A DNA stretch of 64,000 nucleotides, taken from contig OV050033.1 of NCBI GenBank assembly GCA_920105625.2, forward strand, positions 2,832,001 to 2,896,000, given 5' to 3'. Made by a program: the position numbers and the translations under genes. Below are positions 26,020 through 38,211 of the stretch, piece by piece. The notes below the pieces were generated by a model. That model saw only the letters and a list, made by a program, of their open reading frames with translations. It was not told the DNA's origin and made no database searches. This DNA is from Clusia tigrina (lineage: Eukaryota; Arthropoda; Insecta; Diptera; Clusiidae). Positions within the stretch are counted from its first letter, which is position 1, and each line of letters opens with the position of its first letter.

Positions 26020-26390
26020 CTGAAATGAAGACTATGTGCGCAGACATAGAAAGTAGAAAAGAGAGCATTCGAATAGCAAGAAAACTAAATAAGCTAGGAA
26101 AGAGAACAAATTGAGGATTTCTAAAAGAAATGTAAAATATGTGCTTAGAAGATAATTGCCTGAAATCCCCTCACTTTAGTAAAAATGTCCTTAAATGCAG
26201 ACTATGTGTGCAGACATACATATAGGCAGGCCGAGGAGCAGTATAGAGAGAATACATTAGACTGCAAAGGAAACTAAATAAGCTGGGAAAGAGAACAAAT
26301 GGAAGGAAGATTCTTAAAAGAAATGTAAAGTAATGTGCTTAAAGATAATTGCCTCAAATCCCCTCACTTTGGTAAAAATTTCGCATTTAA
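26020..26390. repeat. Tandem duplication, ~170-bp unit, two copies
   Basis: ACTATGTGCGCAGACATA (26031) and ACTATGTGTGCAGACATA (26201) begin two copies. Both continue through ACTAAATAAGCT, GAAAGAGAACAAAT, AAAAGAAATGTAAA and AAATCCCCTCACTTT. The second copy has small insertions. Confidence 0.85.
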
Positions 26391-27616
26391 TGGAAACTTC
26401 CAGCCGCCAACTGACTGAGTAGTCAGAAACAATGAGCTTAGGACTCCACAAAGCTATGACAATGAGAAGCATATTCATAAAAATTGTGATGCGATGCTAT
26501 TTGTCATATAAAAAATCCGTATACCACCCAACTAAATTATATAGTGTCAATATAATGGCAGATTCTGAGTTTATGGGTATGTCTATATAATGAATAAAAT
26601 ACATTAGTAGGCTGATTCTCTATATCAAATGATAATGTCGCTCTTCATTGCATAGCCTTGCCACGGAAAGTAGATAATACAGGTGAAAACAGCATCCATG
26701 CTTGATCCTTTGGTGTAGGGCGTGAAATGCATGCGTTAAATTAATTTTATGAAGACACAGTTTTGTTTTCGTTTACGACAAATTTAAAAAACATCAAATT
26801 ACAAAAAGTCTCACTTAAATCTAAGAATAATAACATAAATATCTTTGAGAATCGTAATTTCTAATGTACTCGTACATGTTGCAGTTTATAGACGATTTTA
26901 TATGAATCCATTTTCAAGTCGAGATTCCGAACGTAGTCTTTAAAGCTTTTGTGGACGTCGTAAAGGGGAAACTGTAAGGAAAGAAGCATATATTAATGCA
27001 TAGGGAAAATAATAGAAGAAACAACTTAGAATCAGTGATGCGACTCCCGGAAGTATCATGAAGGAAACCAGAAAAGCAAAATTATTCCAAGATCATTTTA
27101 GAAGGATTTGTGAATGTCAATAAAAGTGAATATTGCCAATTATCTATTAAATATAAAAGACAACAGAGACTGAGGACTGATGTAGAAAAAGTGGAAGGAC
27201 ATATAATTCCAAACTAGAAATTAGTAGAACTGAAAGTAATCCAATGGACTGCATCGAAGGACCCCTGAAATCTATAATCTTCTTTAACTTTATCGTTGAA
27301 CATCGAATAAATTGGACAAATTCTGGAATCAGAACAGAATAGTTTGGTCACTGTTTTTACTATTAAAAACTATATCTGAAATATTTCAGGTCCAAGTGCA
27401 ATGGGTAAGGAAAACAGAGAGTACCACTCATGTAAGTGGGCACACAAATGGTTATAAAGGCAGTATCCAGCGATTCCCACAATCAAAGAATGCTTGGTTG
27501 AATAATGGATCACTGTGTCTTACAGGCTTCTAATGAGTGAGCTGGGAGTAATTTTTCAACCCTGTATTGACCCTCATCCCGACAACTTACTGCCGTTTGA
27601 GCGATATTGCGCCTCC

Positions 27617-30600
27617 TTAAGCATCCGTGTAGGCAGGATTGTGGTATATGCGGCCTTTTTTGCCCGACTCATCATTGGTCACCAAGCCCACATCCCACAA
27701 TTTAATATCGCCCTGTATGTAGATGGTGTCCACAATGTCCGGTTTCATGTGGTATCGGAACTCGGTTATGTATTTGCGATTGACGTAAACCTCGAATGCG
27801 GACTCTCCACAAATGATGACCAGACTGAATGTTTTGCCCGGACGAAAGTCGGTGTCCAGCTCGGAGCGTTCCTCCTCCGCCCATTTGCCATTATACCAGG
27901 CGTTTCGACAGACGATCGCCTTGCCGATGGCGCCACTCTGCTTGGAGAAGCGCGGATTGAAATGGAATGCCACTGTGGGATGTGGCCAAAATTGCTGCCC
28001 TTGCTGCAGATTTATGTAGAAAGAGTGCGGCAGCAACTTGACGCGTCCCTCGACCTTCACGCAACGACCTACTTGCAGCGAATTCTTCGGGAGCCGACCA
28101 TAGTATGGAAGTGTGAGGCCCAAATCGGTGTCAATGCGACGCGCCGGTGAAATGCCCTGGGCAGGTATTTTGCGCCACTCTTGAGGAATATGCGCCACAT
28201 CGGACTCATCGTAACTGTCGTCGTCCTCCACACCGCTGTCGTCTTTGCGACCCGGCGTAAGCGACATCGACAAACGCACATCTCTAGTTTCGGACTGAAG
28301 CAGACGCGATGGATACTCCGTGGCCATGGCACGTTCCACCAGGACGTCCTCGACATCGCCCTTGACTTCGACCGCGGTCACCGCCGTGTATGGCACTCGA
28401 TGCTGGAACTGTGCAAAGTGCAGACCATTCACCGATATCATGTAAGCGAGCTCGGTAACAAGCACCTGTATGGCGAACTCGCAACCGCGATTCAGGGAGA
28501 AGGGCAAGGGAGAGGATACCTCTTCCACGCCCCAAATGTTTTTGGTCTTGCTATTACGCACTATGTAGTTCTGAGGTAGCCGTGGATTGATATGGAGAGC
28601 AATATCATTGGAGGCGTTCTCCACGATGAAGTTAATGGAGAACCTGCCGGGGAAAGGGACTCATTAAAATTACACGGCAACTCCAACAAGAACCTGAACT
28701 TACCTCTCGCAATTGAGCAGCATCCGTCCGGTGAAGGTGAAACTGACGCCGCCTTGCAATTTGCTGGTGTGGTTGTAGTAGGCAGGGACCGCATCGAGGT
28801 ACTCGTAGAAGGTGGCCTGTAAGTGAAAAAGCAAAGCATGAGTTTCAATTAACGTATGTTTCCCTCAGTCAGTAAGTGTATTTAAGTATAGATTGTGATA
28901 TAGTACTAGAGACACCAGGGGCGTTCCTATCATGGACTCCCTAGGCAGCCGTTCTCTCCAACGCGAAATAAAAAAAATTCTCTTTATCCTTTGAACCGAC
29001 TCCATATTCCCGTCGAAGCGATTTGTGTAAGAGTTACAACTCACTAATCTGGCGTCATTCCTATAGATGTGCCCCAACGTGTGTTCCAATGGCCACATTT
29101 TCTAGAACTAAAGTAAAAATCTATTTTGTTGAATTTCAAATTTCTCGCTGTCGTTAAGCAGAAAACTCAGCCACTGACGCTTTAAATTTTTGACGGTTAT
29201 CTCAAAGGGAAAGTCAATTTATTCGACAGCAGGGTTTTCCTTGCACTCCCTCTCTGTGTGAGTGGTCCTCTACACCAAGTAATTTCCCTGGTAGATTTCT
29301 CTCTTAAACATCGCATCTCATTTTCTGAAGATATTGTCTCCTTTTTCGCACTCCACTGCTGGGCTCCTCTCTCTATCATCCCCACCCAATTTCGTTGCCA
29401 TTCTCCCATACCAGGAGATGGGCGTGGAAATGATCTCGTCACTTGCTCATTCAGACAGTGTTTGAAAAATGGGATGTGGACTCCCTAAACGACTTCAATG
29501 CAAAAGTTACTTAAACAGAACACACTTCAGTGTCCTTCCAACGAAACTGACCTTACTGAAAGGTTATTTTCCAGCTACTTAGGGGCTACTTAGGTATTCA
29601 TAGCCGAAATCTCCCCAAATTTGTTACATGAACAAATATTTGTTTATTGAATATAGTTGGGCTTGTGCAATGAGTTAATGACAAATGGCTTTGTCACTTG
29701 GTTTGGATCGCATGCGGCTTGTGTGCTCCGAATAATAAGCAATTTACACTATGTTGAAAATATTTTAGCAATTTGTTTGTTAATTATTATCGTTATTTTT
29801 TGCTTTATGAAAGAGAACAAGTTCAGAGGCGACAGATCACAATATTTGTCTGCTGCTAATTAAAAAATATTTCTGAGCTTGTAGACTTCGAATTCTATGA
29901 ATCAGTTTTCAGAAGTTGGTTACTTCAAATCTCACTCATACATAAATGAGGTGACCAGGTGGAGCATTGACGGTTGCAGCTGGAAATGGTCTCACTTAAG
30001 GTGTTCTGTGTGAATATTCCTGGAGATAATTGTTTCTTATTTGAAAGGTAAAATTTTCAATTTTCAAAATTAATTGAAAAATATTTTCAGAGGAATCTGA
30101 CTGATCTGAGAAAATATATTTATCCCATCATCTCTGTAGTAATCCATAGCTGATCCTTCGGATCTATGTAATATGTGAAAGAGAGAATCAACTGCCAAAT
30201 TTATACAATACAAAAAACATTCATCGCTATTCTGAAAAAACACATAAATACGATAGACTCATGCCATGATTTGTTACTTATTATATATTTTGATTGGAAG
30301 GAGAAAAAATGTATGGAAGTTTGCATTCAGAATAGAGACATTCATTTTGTTTGCTGATTTTGATTGAGTTCCCGCTGGTCCCCGCACTCCTTTCCCATAA
30401 CTCACTGTGAGCGGTTGCAAATTATAACAAAACCGGTTCCTACTGTGACATTGAACTAGTGAAATAGTATGTAAAAACGTACATACACACAAATGCTATA
30501 TTGCTATCTCCTTCTGGCTGAATAGTTTATAGTAGAAAGGTCATGCTTTTAACCCTCTCTTTAATGGAAAATAAATGTTCCTGCATTTGTGCGAATGAGA

Positions 30601-32701
30601 GTCCAAAGCAAGCATAACTGGAGTCATTTCATCAACATTTAATCATTAAAAGATTGAGGGCGATCTGTCACGTAATCACTGAGTCGAGCGTTAAAGAGCA
30701 GCTTTCGATTACCCTGTGGCTTTTCGGGAGATTGAGTAGGTTCTTGGGCACAGATAACACTCAGGCATTTCTTTGCTTTTCCCCCATAATTCTACACTAA
30801 GTTCTTATCTCAGTTATACATAACTACATACATGTAGTATGTATGTATATCATCTGTACTTCCAGTATGTAGACTGCCATCAAGGCTATTCTGGCCCTTC
30901 CTTGATACAACAGATAGTCAAGCTAGCAGTCTATATTAAGAGAATAGGTCAAGATAATCATTTAAACGGGTCACGCATACTCAGTCCGTAAGTTCTAACA
31001 CTTTGCACCAGGGAAGTCAGTACAATTTGTATATACGAGCACACCAAGCGAAAGTGAGGCTCACAAAGAAATACAATTAAGAACTCCTTATGTGAATACA
31101 ACAACACACCTTCTACGGTAAACTGGTTGCAAAAATTCGATAACATTTATGGAAAACGATCCCAAAAATAATAATAAATAAAAGCATTTCAAGTAAATTT
31201 CAAAACACGGGTGTGAGTGACACCAGTTCACGCACAAGCAGATCCACACATACACACACAAGCAGACATCGTAATTTCTGTGTTGTTATTATGTGCACAA
31301 TCGGCAGGCATGTCGTCATCGCTACCGCTTAAACTGACAAAGCTTCGAAACGAGATACTTTATGGATGAGTGTTTACGGAGAGTGATTGTACACACATCG
31401 ATAAAGTCGCAGTTGGAATTCTTAGCTTTTATAAAGGTGTGAGAAGCTACAACAGTGGAAACCGACTTAAGTGATGTGAAGATAGCATAAAAAAATAAAA
31501 GTGAAAAAGTAAAAACAAAAACAGAAGCAAAAAACCTCCTCCCTCCCACACTTCAGTAATTGTTGTGAATTGGCACTTGTGTTTGCTTTGCCCAGGTATG
31601 CTGTTGAGCTGAATTGCCACAATTGGGGCGGCAGCATCTGAACAGCGTATTGTTGGTGGCAATGAAATATGAAATTTATTAGAGTTACCATTGAAAGGGG
31701 AAGAGAGATTAAGCAAAAAATATGTCTATAAAAGATATAGTTTTCTAATTTTGCCAAAAGCCATAAATTAAATTACTTATTTCTGTACATAAATACATGC
31801 ATACCTATGAATATAATAAGCCGAGGTATGTGATAGAAGATGCATACTGGGTGATAAACAAATTTAAATTAAAACCCTAAATTATATGTAAGTAAGCTTT
31901 GCTAGTGTGCATTCGAGTAAGTTAAAAGTGACTTACATGTGTGCAAAAATATTGTATTACTACTAATATATGTAAATATATACTTGTACTTTCATTCTTT
32001 CGTAGCCAATTCTTATTTATGCAAAGTAATTTTTTTGATTCATGCTATAAGAATAACTTTTGTTTTCTACCGCAGCACAGGGCTGACCTACATAAATACA
32101 TACACACATATGCATATAAACATTGCTGACAATGCACGGAATTTGCATTGTCACTCATACTCCTCTACTTCGTTTCTCAACGTTCCCAAGCAAATACTGC
32201 AGTGCTGAGTGTTGCCGTCAGCCATGTCTGTGTCAAATCATAAAGAAGCAACAAATATAAACAGGTGAATAAGTAGTAGGCAGGCAGCAAAGCTGACAAA
32301 ATGACTTGGCCCACCTACTGTTCTTGCAAGTATGAGTAACATGCAATTTTGGGACAATTGTAACTCATACGCACACAGTTTCACAGGCCAACTAAAACCA
32401 CAGGTGCTGGCGGTTAATCACAGCAATCGGCTTATCAGAACTATCCCACACATTTAATTTAATTAACCCCATATTATTTATTAAATATAAGAAATCATTG
32501 TAATATTCAGGAGGAGCGTTGGCAACCCTGACTGCCCACTTGTTTACTCAAATATCGGTCGCCGGCTAATCGAATAATCCACGAAAGTGAAATGATGTTG
32601 GTGGTATCAATGTACACACCAAATGTCAATCTTACCTCATTTAGGCCTTCCTTGGGCTTCTTGCAGCAGTGGAAGCATTGGAACAAGCTACGAAAGCACA
32701 T
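27617..32701 (-). CDS. galectin: Tandem-repeat galectin (two carbohydrate-recognition domains), short-leader isoform, 401 aa
   Basis: Coding exons are 32636-32701, 28704-28816 and 27617-28643. The introns are 3.8 kb and 60 bp, both GT-AG, and the lengths sum to 1,206 nt. The 22-residue first exon (MCFRSLFQCFHCCKKPKEG..) ends in a phase-0 gtaaga donor and is Cys-rich, which hints at lipidation (inference). CRD1 spans exons 2-3 with GGVSFTFTGRMLLN, LHINPR, VRNS and the invariant Trp in WGVEE. CRD2 has VEGRVKLLPHSFYINL, FHFNPR, VCRNAWYNGKWAEEER. All beta-galactoside-contact residues (H-NPR, V-N, W--E) look present in both domains. An acidic linker with DSGVEDDDSYDESD separates them. Galectins are secreted without a signal peptide and bind galactose-containing glycans in cell adhesion and immunity. 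The first exon is less certain than exons 2-3. Confidence 0.9.
28817..32635. other. Putative first intron of the short galectin transcript
   Basis: 3.8 kb, AT-rich, with no coding sequence recognised. A-rich leader-like sequence near 31,440-31,530 on the plus strand could be an untranslated exon of an unknown transcript, but this is speculative. Confidence 0.45.
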
Positions 32702-34005
32702 TTCGACTAGATGAAGAGCGTATCAGGGCTCGCTCAAAGGAAGGCAGGCGTAGGAAGGAACACGAATGTAACACACATGTAATGATACCAGAAACGCTTA
32801 TTGAAGCAACGCCGTTCTAAAGTAGCCTAAATTGGTCGGTAGTTGGGGCTATTGGAAGTGTAAGGGTTTGGGCGAGTTTTGGAGCATGCAACTTTAAGAA
32901 GGCAACTGTAATTGCTCGGATTGATTTTGTTTGCTAACGCAATTTGTAGCTTTCTTTACAGCGTACGTTCGAATTTGTTTCGTTTTTGGTGGCATGCCAT
33001 CATTTTCACTGCTCTTTTGGGGAAACTCAATGTCAGCATGTTCCTCGAATTATTTTCACTTCATGAAAATTATTTGGGTAGGTGATTTTGAATTTCTCTC
33101 TTTAACATCACAACATTGCATGTCGATCGGTGCAGTACAAAGAAAACAAGACCAACAAATTGTTAAGAAACTGCATGTATTTTATTGTAAATTTAAAAAT
33201 ACTTTGGTTGTGCTTGAACTTGAGCAAAGCGGTTGTAAAGTATCTCTATGCAATGAATGCGGCGATGATGGCAGTCGTTTGTTTAATTATATTAAAACAC
33301 ACAAAATTTCAATCTTTTTCTCCAATAATCCGTATGAATCATCTAATTCAGAGTTAAGAAAATAATATCTAGTTATGTACATTCACAGTCGCGGTTGTTT
33401 ATTTATTTTCGTAAGTTTTGTTTTTGTTTTTAGTAAGTTGAGCTTTGTGCAATTTTTCTAAATAAACAATTAAGGCGTGGTTCCTTCACAAATGCCTATT
33501 TTTGTATGTTGAAAAAGTTTATTTTTATTTTGCGGTGTAAAAAAATTTTAATCACAGATTTTATTTGGGTTACTTAAGTAGTACAAAATCGATTTTTTAG
33601 CTTTAAACTTTGTTTCTTTTAACTTTAAAACTTTAATTTTTTGTGTATCTATTCTGTCTGCCCTTCGCACCGTATACGAAACACATTTTATTCTACTAAA
33701 TTCGCGTCTGCTTATTTTTAAAGTAATACTAGTATATAATTTTCTTGGTTTGTTTCATTTAAAACGTCCCCTCAGTTATTCGAAGCGTGTTTTAATGTAT
33801 TTCGACGCCACCCGACTGAACAAACATCTCTGCCGCAGCAAGCTTCAGATTAATGGCAACAATACAAAAAGCTACCGTAAATACCGTAAAAGCTTTTTCT
33901 GCCAACAACTGAGCAAATGTGGTCGACGCTGAGGTACCCTAAGCTACTGCGACTTGCTCAGGTGATAAGTAACAATTTTTTTCAACAAATCATTTAAAGT
34001 TGTAG

Positions 34006-34832
34006 ATAAGTACCATTCAGATAAATTTAATTCATTCAAGTACAATTGATACAAGAACAGCTCATACAAGTACAATTCATACAAGTACAGTGCAGACAAG
34101 TACATTTCATACAAGTACAATTCATACAAGTATAATTTATATAAGTACAATTCATACAAGTACAGTTCAGACAAGTACAATTCATACAAGTAAAATTCAT
34201 ACAAGTATAATTCATACAAGTACAGTTGATATAAGTACAATTCATACAAGTACAATCCATACTAAGACAATTCATACAAGTACAATTCAAACAAGTATAA
34301 TTTATACAAATACAATTCATACAAGTATAATTCATACAAGTATAGTTCAAATAAGTACAATTCATACAAGTGCAATTCATGCAAGTACAATTCATACAAG
34401 AACATTTCAGATAAGTACAATTCATATAAGTATAATTTATACAAATACAATTCATACAAGTATAATTCATAAAAGTACAGTGCAGACAAGTACAATTCAT
34501 ACAAGTACAACTCATACAAGTAAAATTCATACAAGTATAATTCATACAAGTACAGTTGATATAAGTACAATTCATACAAGTACAATTCATACTAAGACAA
34601 TTCATACAAGTACAATTCAAACAAGTATAATTTATACAAATACAATTCATACAAGTATAATTCATAAAAGTACAATTCATACAAGTATAATTCATACAAG
34701 TACAGTTCAAATAAGTACAATTCATACAAGTACAATTCATACAAGTACAATTCATACAAGAACATTTCAGATAAGTACAATTCATACAAAGAAAATGCAT
34801 ATAAGTACAATTCAGATAAGTACAAACAATTT
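34006..34832. repeat. 15-bp minisatellite array (ACAAGTACAATTCAT), ~55 copies
   Basis: A near-continuous array of a 15-bp unit runs for ~0.83 kb. Unit-level variants recur in blocks: an identical stretch beginning ACTAAGACAATTCATACAAG sits at 34261 and 34591 (330 bp, 22 units apart). The AACATTTCAGATAAG variant sits at 34401 and 34761. Because 15 is a multiple of 3 and the unit lacks stops in several frames, long pentapeptide-repeat frames appear on both strands; I do not regard them as coding. It lies inside the proposed long galectin intron. Confidence 0.95.
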
Positions 34833-35872
34833 TAACAACAAATTTCCACTCCTACTTTTGTGATTTAGGCGTGAACTTTAAATGTTTTAAGAATGTTAAA
34901 CATACTCGTAAATTAAAATAATTATATTTATTTACTTATTTCCAAAAAAAATTAATCCCAATCTTTACAGTTGAAGGAGTACTACTAGTATCTTCTTGTG
35001 GTGAACTTTAAATCGAAAGTCTAAGTAACCTGAGTTGTAGAATGTTGAACTTCAATGAGAAACATTATATTTATTTATTTATTTATTAAGAAAAAATATT
35101 GATTAATCTCTATCTTCACAGTAGTAAGAGCACTAGTATCTTTTCTTCGCGTCTCTGATATCGTGTGCTTAATAAATGTACCATACTGATTTGGAAACCT
35201 TGCTATATCAGAGTCATGAAAGTGGATAATTTTCGGGAAGTCAGATCAGATCCATGCTGTTTAATTTGGCCCATAGAGTAATAAGAAACGTAGTAATGTT
35301 TTAAAATATTGATTCTTCTGTGCTAAAATTACCTACGAGCAGATTATTGTAAATGAGTGCAGGTGAAAGGGAGTGAAAGATAAATGAAAAATACAATATG
35401 AAAGAACTCTTCTCTTAGTTATTTCCAATAATAATATTTAACTACAAATTACTATTTTATATCGGAAAATATTCCTACTCAGATGAAACCTACATTTATA
35501 TTCACTTTAATATTTAATATTTAATTTTTATTTTTCATCTTTAAATGCCTAATCTTATCAAAAGGAAATGGCATACGAACTACTTATAGATTGATAGAAA
35601 ATATGACAACGATATAGATAAATTGATTGATGTTTCAATCGGATTTTTAGCCAAATCGTATAGAAACTGTTGATATATTGCAACTGATGTAGAGTGTACG
35701 GTTTACAAGTGGCTTTATTGCATATGCTGTTTGCTGTTGTTGTTGTGGTTCCTTATGTGTGCAATGCGCAGAACCTGTTTTCGTCCGCTTCTTCCTGATA
35801 ACAAAGCTTTGATTTGGTGGTTTTCACATTGTTGTATATGAACAACCACACAAATATGTTTTCCTATACAAA

Positions 35873-36093
35873 ATGAGCTTTAAAAAGTTGTTGGCACGGC
35901 GGCGAGTGCAGACCCCCGTTGGTAAACGTATAAACTTGCACTTTAAATTCGCTTTTCTTATCAGAACTTTGTTACTTTACTTTCAGGAAAATATTCAGGG
36001 CGAAATTCTTTAAACATCAACAAGTGCCACTGGCAATTATTTGCTGTGAGTCATCAATTGAAAAGGCTAGCTCCCAAAAGAAAATGTTGGTAA
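35873..36093 (+). CDS. Candidate nested small basic protein, 51 aa, two exons
   Basis: ATG 35873 opens MSFKKLLARRRVQTPV. A 65-bp GT-AG intron (35922-35986) with a good pyrimidine tract joins it in phase to GKYSGRNSLNINKCHWQLF.. and a stop at 36091-36093. The product is Arg/Lys-rich with no signal peptide. I do not recognise a family. It lies on the opposite strand inside the putative long galectin intron. A second strong donor (GCT|gtgagt, about 36045) means the real transcript could continue to further exons rather than stop here. The splice signals stand out against surrounding AT-rich sequence, but coding status is unproven. Confidence 0.35.
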
Positions 36094-36683
36094 TCAATGT
36101 AAAATACTATTAAAAAAGTAAATAATTATATACACATATAACTAAATAATATAATATAAAAAGTAAATAATGTATAATTAGTAAAGGCGTATAACAAATA
36201 AATGTAAATAAATTAGTTACACCTTCCAATTTTGTAGATTTTATGGAAACTTTAAACTAGGAATTTTTCCTTGTTACTAGCAATTTTTCCTTATTGTTTA
36301 GAACAAGCATTTGTAAAAACATTAAATCTGCATTTTAATTTTTTAGATCTGTGATTAATATTTCATAGCACAATTGTAAACATTTTTCAGACAACATTTT
36401 CGCGCTTTTTTTCTATTTTGTTATTTTTTATAATTAAGTTTCAAAAGTTTAGCTTAACGCATTATAACATAATTATTTTTAATAAATTTAATGAAGAACA
36501 TATTTGGTTGATTTGGGGTATTGGTCAGAAATATTATGGTATAGAAATTCCAAATTTCGAATGGTCTCAAATATGGCTGTATAAGCAGAGGTCGCAAGTT
36601 ATGTAGCTCAGTCAATGTAGTATGCTTTTAAGTTGAAAAGAGAGACAGACTCGGCCTCACCGGCAGGTATTAGGACGTATGTT

Positions 36684-36893
36684 CTAGTCAGAGAACACAG
36701 AGAAGCGACACCTAAACGTCAAATTTTCTGACTTTAAAAAAGTCTTTGCTTATCATTAGTTGGCAATCTGTACAGGTTTGCTTATCATTGGTTCTGAAGA
36801 AAATCAGCCCCACCACTACAGTTTTGCGCATGTGTAAGTGTGCGCAAAACGAGAGACGTTTAAGTGTCGCGTCTCTGTGGTCTCTGGTACTAG
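36684..36893. mobile_element. MITE with ~38-bp terminal inverted repeats
   Basis: The left end CTAGTCAGAGAACACAGAGA..GCGACACCTAAACGT (36684-36719) is the near reverse complement of the right end ACGTTTAAGTGTCGCGTCTC..TGGTCTCTGGTACTAG (about 36856-36893). It is ~210 bp and noncoding. A CTAG palindrome sits at both tips. Confidence 0.8.
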
Positions 36894-38211
36894 TAGAGGA
36901 GATGTTATCGATTTCATTCGTTTTATCGAAAATCTTTCAATCGATTTTAGAACAGCTGATTAGTATCAGCACACAGTTGTTTATATGCATATACTATAGA
37001 TATATGCATATGTGGTTTACATATATATGTATCATGCATGAAATGTCAATGGGTGCATTCTGTCAACCTATCTGTTGCCTATCGGGTGAGTGAAACAGCG
37101 CACTTTGCTTTAGAATGGGCCGCTACAAAAATTTTTTCACTTTATACGTAAACAACTGTTCTACAAACAGCTGTGCTAAGTGTTGTGTACGGTAGCGAAG
37201 AAAATTTCCGCTCAAAGAAATTGCGTCCGCTCAATCAGCTGATTGCAAAAAATTCGGAGAATTCTGATCGGTTGGGTATCCGATGGGGTGCCAGAATGCA
37301 GCCAATGTATGCATGAATTTATAAATATATCTAATTGTATAATATGTATATATTTGTATATATCACATATGTACATATATAGATAATGTTATCATAATCT
37401 TTGATTAATTTAGAGTTTTGAGCAGGAGAAAATACCCCACATTTTGATAACAAAAAATAAGATTTTGTGAATAACATGTGATGTAACTACTCTCTGAATG
37501 TGATGAAAGGTGATAATATAGGCGTGGCTGAATATTTTCGCTCTATTATATGTACTTGCCATCCGATTCACTTGTCCAAGTAAACCATTGGACAAACTTT
37601 TTGCGTTTGAAAAGCGCGGAGCCGGCGTTAAAGAAGAAAGAAAAAGTTAAAAAATACGTACGAAAATCACAAAAAGCAAAATTAAAGAAATGCCCACAAA
37701 GAAAGTCAAATTGCTCAAAGAACGGGCAAGAAAAGTAAATAAAAATTAAATCACTAAAATCAAAGATAAATAAATGGTAACACGAAAGTTCAAATACCCT
37801 CCACGCATTGTCATAAATTCTAAAAAAATATATATTTTAAATGAAAGAATATTGCGTTTTTTATCATCTATTTTTGTGGATAAAATAGACGATATTGCAG
37901 GTGCCTTTCGAATAGCAAGCTTAGAGAATTATTTTACATACATGCTCGTGTGTGGTTATTTATATATGCTGTTATGTACATATGAATAAATAAATATGTA
38001 ATTCTCTGTCTTGTTTTTCAATAGTATTCTATAAATCGCCTCATTCTGATACCCCCAGCGCGTAGGGTAGAAATGCACCCATACAACTGACTGTTGACAA
38101 AAGTAAGCGACGTCATTGCCCCACTGGCTGGCAATGTAAGAGTCGAAAAAATGACGAAATTACAAGTACGATCTTTTTAAAGATAATAAAATATACGAAG
38201 AGCATATTTAC

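Larger units (their letters stand above)
22031..27616. other. AT-rich spacer downstream of galectin, no gene seen
   Basis: Low-complexity AT-rich DNA (especially 22,030-22,160 and 25,250-25,900) with the microsatellites and two tandem duplications listed. A short direct repeat CCGGAATCTTCGTGCC occurs at about 25,195-25,225. Confidence 0.5.
32702..38211. other. Intronic/intergenic DNA between galectin alternative first exons
   Basis: Contains the 15-bp minisatellite, the MITE and the small two-exon candidate. A Lys-rich leader-like stretch at 37,610-37,740 (plus) is noted without a supportable gene model. Confidence 0.4.

Noticed and set aside
27515..28150. 211-codon plus-strand frame over galectin
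   Set aside because: It is antisense to the two conserved CRDs; a shadow.
32931..33365. 144-codon plus-strand frame with Cys-rich pieces
   Set aside because: The AT-rich context, non-optimal codons and lack of recognisable domain make a chance frame more likely.
34036..34863. Open frames of more than 250 codons on both strands with IHTST, YLYEL and CMNCT repeats
   Set aside because: They are by-products of the 15-bp repeat, whose unit lacks stops in several frames. Simultaneous openness on both strands argues against coding.
37774..37989. 71-codon frame after a leader-like A-rich stretch
   Set aside because: The AT-rich codons and absence of splice or family support are not enough to call a gene.
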